64,000 nucleotides of DNA from Rhizobium aethiopicum (GTDB taxonomy: Bacteria > Pseudomonadota > Alphaproteobacteria > Rhizobiales > Rhizobiaceae), in NCBI RefSeq assembly GCF_900094625.1, contig NZ_FMAJ01000003.1, positions 186,001 through 250,000 on the forward strand, written 5' to 3'. The first letter of the stretch is position 1. The number at the start of each line of letters is the position of its first letter. This document shows positions 59,028 through 64,000 of the stretch, piece after piece. A program made the translations under genes and the position numbers. Below the pieces are notes generated by a model. That model saw nothing but the letters and a program-made list of their open reading frames with translations. It searched no databases and was not told the DNA's origin.

Positions 59028-59705
59028 ATGCAGGCACTCAGCAAAACCAACCTCGCCGACGGCGCCATCGAGGCGATCCGCAGCGATATTCTCGGCAAAC
59101 GCTGGGCGGTCGGCGACAAGTTGCCGAACGAGGCTTCGCTATCGGCCATGCTCTCCGTCAGCCGCGGCACTGTGCGCGAGGCGGTGCGGGTGCTCGCCTC
59201 CCAGGGTTATCTCGAAACCCGGCAGGGATCGGGCACCTATGTCCGTTCGACCAGCGATGCCGGCCGGCCGCTGACGATGGCGCGGCGCGCCAGCCTGCGC
59301 GATCAGTTCGAAGCGCGTTGCGCGCTCGATGTCGAAGCTGCCCGGCTGACGGCGATGCGCAAGACGCCGGAGGCGATTGCCGAGCTTCGCCGGCTGCTGA
59401 CCGAACGCGGCACCTATGACGGCCGCGACAAAGCCGGCTTCATCGAACGCGACCTCGCCTTTCACAAGGCGGTCATCGCCGCGTCCGGCAACCGGGCGAT
59501 GATCGAGATCTATGATTTCTTCTCGACCTCGATCGCCGACACCATCGCGGCGACGCTCGGCAAGGACATTCCCGAACCTGACATGCAGGCGCATGCCGAT
59601 ATCGTCGACGCGATCGAAACTGGCGACCCGGACAAGGCAGATGCGGCGGTGCGCCGCTTCATGGCGCCCGTTCTTGCCGCACTCGAGCGGATGATCCTCT
59701 CATGA
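59028..59705 (+). CDS. GntR-family (FadR subgroup) transcriptional regulator
   Basis: 225-residue regulator. Winged helix at about 10-70 (VGDKLPNEASLSAMLSVSRGTVREAVRVLASQGYLETRQGSGTYV) and an all-helical FCD effector domain with FIERDLAFHKAVIAASGN, whose Asp/His residues usually bind metal and a carboxylate ligand. ATG 59028 used; TTG 59022 is possible. Its stop overlaps the MFS start (ATGA), so it most likely controls that transporter. Confidence 0.9.
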   Translation: MQALSKTNLADGAIEAIRSDILGKRWAVGDKLPNEASLSAMLSVSRGTVREAVRVLASQGYLETRQGSGTYVRSTSDAGRPLTMARRASLRDQFEARCALDVEAARLTAMRKTPEAIAELRRLLTERGTYDGRDKAGFIERDLAFHKAVIAASGNRAMIEIYDFFSTSIADTIAATLGKDIPEPDMQAHADIVDAIETGDPDKADAAVRRFMAPVLAALERMILS

Positions 59706-60991
59706 ATAGGCCTTCCAACAATGCCGCCATCACGCTTGACGTGGCCGACGATTTGCTGATCGATGCCGAGGCGGGCAGCCTTCCAGCCCCGCAGGCAATG
59801 CCGATGCCGAATCGCGCAGGTGGTTTCCTGCTCGGGGCGAGCCTCGTGCTGATCGCTTTCAATCTGCGCCCGGTCTTTTCAAGCGCCTCGGCGCTGCTGC
59901 CGGAGATCCGCTCCGAGCTCGGGCTGAGTGCGCTCGGCGCCAGCCTGCTGACGACGCTTCCTGTCGTCTGTCTCGGCGCCTTCTCGCCGTTTGCCCCTCG
60001 TCTTGCCCAGCGCATCGGTACCGAGCGCACACTGCTCGGCGTCCTTCTGCTGCTTGCGCTGGGCACCGCCTTGCGCGGGCTTTCCTCCGTGCCGCTGCTG
60101 TTTATCGGCACGGCCCTTGCCGGCGCCTGCATCGCCATCGGCAACGTGCTGCTGCCGGGGCTGGTGAAGCGGGACTTCCCCAAGCGCGCCGCGCTGATGA
60201 CCGGCTTTTATACGATGGCGCTCTGCGCCGGTGCTGCCAGTGCGGCCGGGCTGACCCTGCCGATCGAACATGCGCTCGGCGGGTCTCTCGACGGCGCACT
60301 CGCTGCCTGGGCGCTACCGGCTCTGATCGTCGGCCTCATCTGGCTGCCGCAGGTCCTGCGCAGCGGCGCCCGGGCAAGGCGAAACGGCTTTCGCGTCGAA
60401 GGCCTCTGGCGGGACCGGCTGGCTTGGCAGGTGACGCTGTTCATGGGTTTGCAATCGGCGCTTGCCTACTGCGTCTTCGGCTGGCTGGTTCCGATCCTGC
60501 GCGAACGCGGGCTCGACGGCGTGACCGCCGGGGCGATCGTTTCGCTGTCGGTGATGGTGCAGGCGGCATCCTGCCTCGTCGTGCCGCATATCGCGGTTCG
60601 AGGCCGGGATCAGCGGTTGATCAATGCCGGGCTCTGCGGCGTTGCCGTTACCGCCTTGCTCGGATTGCTTTTTGCGCCGCTGTCAACGGTGTGGCTGTGG
60701 GCGGTGCTGCAGGGCATCGGCCAGGGCGGACTGATCGCGGCCGCTATGACGACGATCGTGCTGCGCTCGCGCGATCCCGATGTTGCCGCCCATCTCTCCG
60801 GCATGGCGCAATGTGTCGGATACCTCCTCGCCGCCATCGGCCCGCTTATCGTCGGCCTCATTCGCGGCTGGACCGGCAGTTTTTCCTGGTGCGCGGTTCT
60901 GTTCATCGCGCTCGGACTCGGAGCCGCGATCAACGGCTGGAAGGCCGGCCGGGCGCTGGAGGTGAATGTGCACGCGGTCGAGAAAGCCTGA
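59702..60991 (+). CDS. MFS transporter, CynX/NimT-like
   Basis: 429-residue 12-segment transporter with a hydrophilic 35-residue N-terminus. LIAFNLRPVFSSASALLPEIRSELGLS is the CynX/NimT (cyanate/2-nitroimidazole group) signature. Cotranscribed with the GntR gene. Substrate is unknown. Confidence 0.87.
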   Translation: MNRPSNNAAITLDVADDLLIDAEAGSLPAPQAMPMPNRAGGFLLGASLVLIAFNLRPVFSSASALLPEIRSELGLSALGASLLTTLPVVCLGAFSPFAPRLAQRIGTERTLLGVLLLLALGTALRGLSSVPLLFIGTALAGACIAIGNVLLPGLVKRDFPKRAALMTGFYTMALCAGAASAAGLTLPIEHALGGSLDGALAAWALPALIVGLIWLPQVLRSGARARRNGFRVEGLWRDRLAWQVTLFMGLQSALAYCVFGWLVPILRERGLDGVTAGAIVSLSVMVQAASCLVVPHIAVRGRDQRLINAGLCGVAVTALLGLLFAPLSTVWLWAVLQGIGQGGLIAAAMTTIVLRSRDPDVAAHLSGMAQCVGYLLAAIGPLIVGLIRGWTGSFSWCAVLFIALGLGAAINGWKAGRALEVNVHAVEKA

Positions 60992-61095
60992 GACACGCCT
61001 CACCTTGCCCTCACTGACCCATCACCATCTCTTGATGCCGGTCGCCGGCCGCGGATGCTACGCTATCTCAGCCAGCATCCGCCGGAGGATAAATC

Positions 61096-62628
61096 GTGCG
61101 CATACCAACCCTGTTTCTGCTCACCGCGTTCATGGTGTCGCTGGGGCCTGCCCTTTCCCCAGCGCAGGAAGACGGCGGACGCCAGGCAAATGTCGAGCGC
61201 AGCGCGCGCGGCGGCGTGCTGAAGCTGCTGCCGGCCGACTCCGTCACCGAGCACGAGCTGACGGTCGGCGGCCGCAAGATCGCCTATACCGCGACGGCCG
61301 GCACGCTCGATCTCTTCGGCCCGGACGGGGCGCAGACCGGCGCGATCTTCTACACCGCCTATGTCGCCAGGGATGGCGGGCCGGATCGGCCGCTGACCTT
61401 CGCCTTCAATGGCGGGCCGGGCGCGGCCTCCGCCTTTCTGCATCTCGGGCTCGTCGGGCCGAAAATCCTCGATTTCGGGCCTCAGGCACGCGATGGTGCC
61501 CATGCGAAACTGGTCGACAACGAGCAAAGCTGGCTCGACTTCACCGATCTCGTGCTGATCGATCCGATCGGCACCGGCTGGAGCCGCACGGCAAAGGCGG
61601 ACGACGCCTCGAACTATTATAGTGTCAACTCGGATGCCCAGAGCATCGCCAAGGCAATTGCGCTCTACGTCGCGCATAACAACCGTTCCAGCTCGCCGAA
61701 ATACCTGCTCGGCGAAAGCTACGGCGGCTTTCGCGCCGCCAAGGTCGCCTCCGCCCTGCAGGAAAGCCAGGGCATCGTCGTCGCCGGCGCAGTGATGCTT
61801 TCTCCCTTGCTTGAAGGTCAGCTGATGTTCAATGCCGATCAGTTCGCGCTCGGCGCAGCGCTCGAGCTGCCGTCGCTGGCCGCGGCCAAACTCGACCGGG
61901 ACAACGCCTTTGACGAGCAGAGACAGAAAGAGGCGGAGATCTTCGCGCTCGGGGAATACCTGACGAAACTGGCCGGCCCGCCGCCGACAGGCGCCGATGC
62001 CGAAGCCTTCTACGGCAGGATCTCCCGGCTGACCGGAATTCCGCAGGATATTGTCGCCCGCAACCGCGGCTTCCTCGGCAATTCCTTCGTCAAGCATTCG
62101 GATGCGGGAAGCAGCGAGGTGATGAGTTCATACGACGCTTCCTTCGCAGCGCCCGATCCCTATCCCGAATCCGATTACGACCGCGGCGACGATGCCATCC
62201 TCGACGGATTCACCCGGGCCTATGGTGGCGCCTTCGCCGATTATGCTCGCAACGAGCTCGGCTTCAAAACCGAAATGACCTATTCGCTGCTTGACGGCGA
62301 TATCAGCCGGCGCTGGGAATGGGGTGGAGGCCGCGGCGGCGGATCGCGCTTCCAGGCGAGCGCCACCGACGACGTCAGGCAGCTGCTCGCCTCGAACGCG
62401 GCCTTCCATCTCCTGATCGCGCATGGCTACAGCGATCTGGTGACGCCTTACAGCGTGAGCCGCTATGTGGTCGACCACCTGCCGCCCTCGCTCGCAAGTG
62501 GCCGCGTCGGGCTGAAGCTCTATCATGGCGGCCATATGTTCTATACCAAAGCCGATCAAAGAGCCGCCTTCACGGCGGATGCGAAGGCCTTCTATGCCGC
62601 ACGCCCGGCCGCACAGCCGGCGGACTGA
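61096..62628 (+). CDS. Exported S10 serine carboxypeptidase
   Basis: 510-residue secreted peptidase with a signal peptide (about 1-23). Oxyanion NGGPGAASAF, nucleophile Ser in GESYGGFRAAK, Asp in YSDLVTPYS and His in HGGHMFY give a complete S10 triad. Start ATG at the end of a GGAGGATAAATCGTG-type leader is GTG in frame at 61096. Function in peptide scavenging or wall turnover is likely; no neighbour defines it. Confidence 0.88.
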   Translation: MRIPTLFLLTAFMVSLGPALSPAQEDGGRQANVERSARGGVLKLLPADSVTEHELTVGGRKIAYTATAGTLDLFGPDGAQTGAIFYTAYVARDGGPDRPLTFAFNGGPGAASAFLHLGLVGPKILDFGPQARDGAHAKLVDNEQSWLDFTDLVLIDPIGTGWSRTAKADDASNYYSVNSDAQSIAKAIALYVAHNNRSSSPKYLLGESYGGFRAAKVASALQESQGIVVAGAVMLSPLLEGQLMFNADQFALGAALELPSLAAAKLDRDNAFDEQRQKEAEIFALGEYLTKLAGPPPTGADAEAFYGRISRLTGIPQDIVARNRGFLGNSFVKHSDAGSSEVMSSYDASFAAPDPYPESDYDRGDDAILDGFTRAYGGAFADYARNELGFKTEMTYSLLDGDISRRWEWGGGRGGGSRFQASATDDVRQLLASNAAFHLLIAHGYSDLVTPYSVSRYVVDHLPPSLASGRVGLKLYHGGHMFYTKADQRAAFTADAKAFYAARPAAQPAD

Positions 62629-62638
62629 GGGAGCGCCG

Positions 62639-63040
62639 ATGCATATCACCGGAGGATGCCATTGCGGGGCGATCCGCTATCAGGCGGAGATCGATCCGGA
62701 GCGCGTCTCGATCTGCCATTGCACCGATTGCCAGCGCTTGACGGGCTCGGCCTACCGCGTCACCGCGCCTGCGCGGTCGGAAAGTTTCATGCTTATTTCC
62801 GGCGAACCGCGCAGTTATGCGAAGTATGGCGACAGCGGCGCCCTCAGCCGGCAATTCTTCTGCCCGAATTGCGGATCGCCGCTCTACCGCACGGATGGCG
62901 AGGGCAGCGCGATCGGCATTCGTGTCGGCAGCATCGACCAGCGGCGGGCCCTGGCGCCGAAAAAACAGATATGGTGCCGGTCGGCTTTGCCCTGGGCGGA
63001 AAACATCGAGCCGCTGCCGCGGTTTGATGGCGAGGGTTAG
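62639..63040 (+). CDS. GFA (CENP-V) family zinc protein
   Basis: 133-residue protein from ATG 62639 with the family's Cys pairs: GGCHCGAIRY, CHCTDCQRLTGS and FFCPNCGSPLY, which bind two zinc ions. The group includes glutathione-dependent formaldehyde-activating enzyme, but most members are of unknown activity. Ten bases after the S10 gene, so cotranscribed. Confidence 0.87.
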   Translation: MHITGGCHCGAIRYQAEIDPERVSICHCTDCQRLTGSAYRVTAPARSESFMLISGEPRSYAKYGDSGALSRQFFCPNCGSPLYRTDGEGSAIGIRVGSIDQRRALAPKKQIWCRSALPWAENIEPLPRFDGEG

Positions 63041-63528
63041 CGGAGCCAAGACGCTAGGACCTGACTAAAGGAGGCGGTAGTCCGCATTCGGTCATCAGCC
63101 ACTTGGTCAGCACGAGTTGCGGACCACCATGGTGATGAGCCGCCTGTGGCGAGAGCGCAAGCCAACGACCACCCCTTCGAGCGCCATTTATGACTTCCAC
63201 TGGCATCCCAGAACTGAGCGCTAGAATTCCAGCGCCGCGCGAACACCCAAAAACAGAACCCGTCAATATTGCTCTAATTTTAGCTCGAACTGGCTAAGTG
63301 CATCTAAGCTCAATTTATAGTATATGGAAGATGAGGGGATAATCGTGCATACGGCGCGAACGGTTGCTGTAATACTCAGTGGATTTCTTCTGAATTTTAC
63401 ACCCTTGTATTGCATTTTTTTGGACGTAAGCTTCAGGAAAGCTATCATAGCAGCCTTAGATGCGGGCTTTAGTCGTAACGCGTATAGGGACTTTAGTCTT
63501 AATTCCCTCACCTGTGAATGAGCTAGTC

Positions 63529-63562
63529 CTCTCGATCGACGACAATCCCAGTCGATCGAGAG
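63529..63562. repeat. 12-bp perfect inverted repeat
   Basis: CTCTCGATCGAC (63529-63540) and GTCGATCGAGAG (63551-63562) are exact complements around GACAATCCCA. No T run follows, so a terminator is less likely than an operator or leader hairpin. Confidence 0.7.
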
Positions 63563-63580
63563 CTCTAGATTCAATACGCA

Positions 63581-63630
63581 AGAGGGTGGGTCCGGGGATG
63601 CAGTTCGGCATCCGGGCTCTGTGACCCTCT
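63581..63630 (+). promoter_or_regulatory. Extended stem-loop in the leader of the adhesin-type gene
   Basis: AGAGGGT (63581-63587) pairs with ACCCTCT (63624-63630), and inside GGATGC (63596-63601) pairs with GCATCC (63608-63613) around AGTTCG. The structure ends 25 bases before the ATG and just before GAGGGAGAAG, the ribosome site, so it may affect translation or mRNA stability. Confidence 0.55.
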
Positions 63631-63655
63631 GCGAGCTAGCCGAGGGAGAAGCTCC

Positions 63656-64000
63656 ATGGCACTCGATATCACAACTCAAGATCTCATCATCGACGAAACC
63701 GCCAATTTGCAGGACGACGACGTCAACCCGGCGATTGTGCCGCACAACAATGCGACGGTGCAATATCTGCTGGGTCTCGACGCTACCGGCGGGCTGACCT
63801 CGCCGGAGGTCGCTTACCAGAGCAATTTCGTCGTGGCCTCGGCGAGCGCCGGGGAAACCATCAGCGCGGTCGTTCTCACCCAGAACGCATCCGGCACCCC
63901 GTACTCCACCACGGTCGGCGTCAACAGCAACATTCGCACCGTCGATGGCAATTATGTCTGGCTGTTCCAGGATCCGAACCATGCAAACGTCGTGATCGGC
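63656..64000 (+). CDS. N-terminal part of a large RTX/VCBS-type secreted adhesin-like protein (cut by window end)
   Basis: 115 codons are visible, with no stop before the window end. The start MALDITTQDLIIDETANLQ with DDDVNP is characteristic of rhizobial very large type I-secreted proteins with repeated DETAGLQ-type modules (DUF5801-like). No signal peptide, as expected for type I secretion. Asp/Asn/Thr/Gly-rich, Cys-free sequence fits. Ribosome site GAGGGAGAAG. PraR, encoded at 28039, represses adhesin genes of this kind in R. leguminosarum, but no direct link is shown. Confidence 0.6.
   Translation, partial: MALDITTQDLIIDETANLQDDDVNPAIVPHNNATVQYLLGLDATGGLTSPEVAYQSNFVVASASAGETISAVVLTQNASGTPYSTTVGVNSNIRTVDGNYVWLFQDPNHANVVIG

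Larger units (their letters stand above)
63041..63655. other. Gene-poor AT-richer intergenic region
   Basis: No ORF here has a ribosome site and family-like sequence. The part from about 63260 to 63510 is clearly more AT-rich than the rest of the window. The final 130 bases contain two strong secondary structures (listed) and lead into the large adhesin-type gene, so the promoter and a long 5' leader of that gene are probably here. Confidence 0.6.

Noticed and set aside
63054..63266. 70-codon minus-strand ORF after the GFA gene
   Set aside because: No recognisable domain or ribosome site; two overlapping frames on the same strand are open, as expected by chance in GC-rich DNA.
63324..63521. 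65-codon ORF with a hydrophobic stretch in the AT-rich region
   Set aside because: No ribosome site before its ATG, codon use unlike the genome, and it lies in a probable leader/promoter region.

Overview
The window looks like a chromosomal segment of a Rhizobium species of the R. leguminosarum/R. etli type. The basis is high GC, the rhizobial gene order (olsB-maeB-mutS-glnD-murJ, the mur-olsA-miaB-phoH-ybeY-corC-lnt-praR-metK block, hrcA-rph-rdgB-hemW, mutM-ubiE-ubiB), protein sequences typical of Rhizobiaceae, and intergenic mosaic/palindromic repeats seen in this group. No rRNA, tRNA, insertion sequence, prophage or CRISPR array was recognised.

1-13.4 kb: a hybrid sensor kinase, the ornithine-lipid acyltransferase OlsB behind a candidate PHO box, a RIME-type repeat, NADP malic enzyme, MutS, a small orphan, the PII uridylyltransferase GlnD and the lipid II flippase MurJ. 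13.4-16.8 kb: a small accessory patch (NTF2-like protein, SDR oxidoreductase, divergent TetR regulator with a 25-bp palindrome between them, an exported M15-type peptidase, a VOC protein). 16.8-31.6 kb: a dense core block, trpS to trmB, including the manganese-responsive Fur homologue Mur, the second ornithine-lipid enzyme OlsA, the lnt(actA)-praR(phrR) pair and metK, then an hsp20-DUF1150 heat-shock pair. 31.8-46.2 kb: nucleoside hydrolase, grpE, hrcA, rph, rdgB, hemW, a saccharopine-dehydrogenase-like gene, dnaA with a long structured GANTC-rich upstream region, rpsT, an enoyl-CoA hydratase, mutM, ubiE and ubiB.

46.3-53.8 kb is the most interesting part: six same-strand genes encoding a histidine-ammonia-lyase-like protein without the canonical Ala-Ser-Gly MIO triad, a cyclic amidohydrolase (hydantoinase type), an N-carbamoyl-amino-acid hydrolase, a DUF917/S-methyl-thiohydantoin desulfurase family protein, a TfoX-N protein and a urocanase paralogue in which the signature active-site Cys is Ala. 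Together these match step by step a route from ergothioneine or S-methyl-ergothioneine to glutamate (lyase, thiourocanate hydratase, desulfurase, hydantoinase, carbamoylase). The island sits between ubiB and coaBC, which I remember as neighbours in related genomes. A convergent VOC-MFS pair and a divergent LysR gene complete the insertion.

56.5-64 kb: coaBC, a class II glutamine amidotransferase, a 23-codon ORF with a strong ribosome-binding site and its own terminator, a GntR-MFS operon behind a perfect 17-bp palindrome, an S10 carboxypeptidase, a GFA-type zinc protein, an AT-richer gene-poor stretch with strong inverted repeats, and the first 115 codons of what looks like a very large secreted RTX/adhesin-type protein cut by the window edge.
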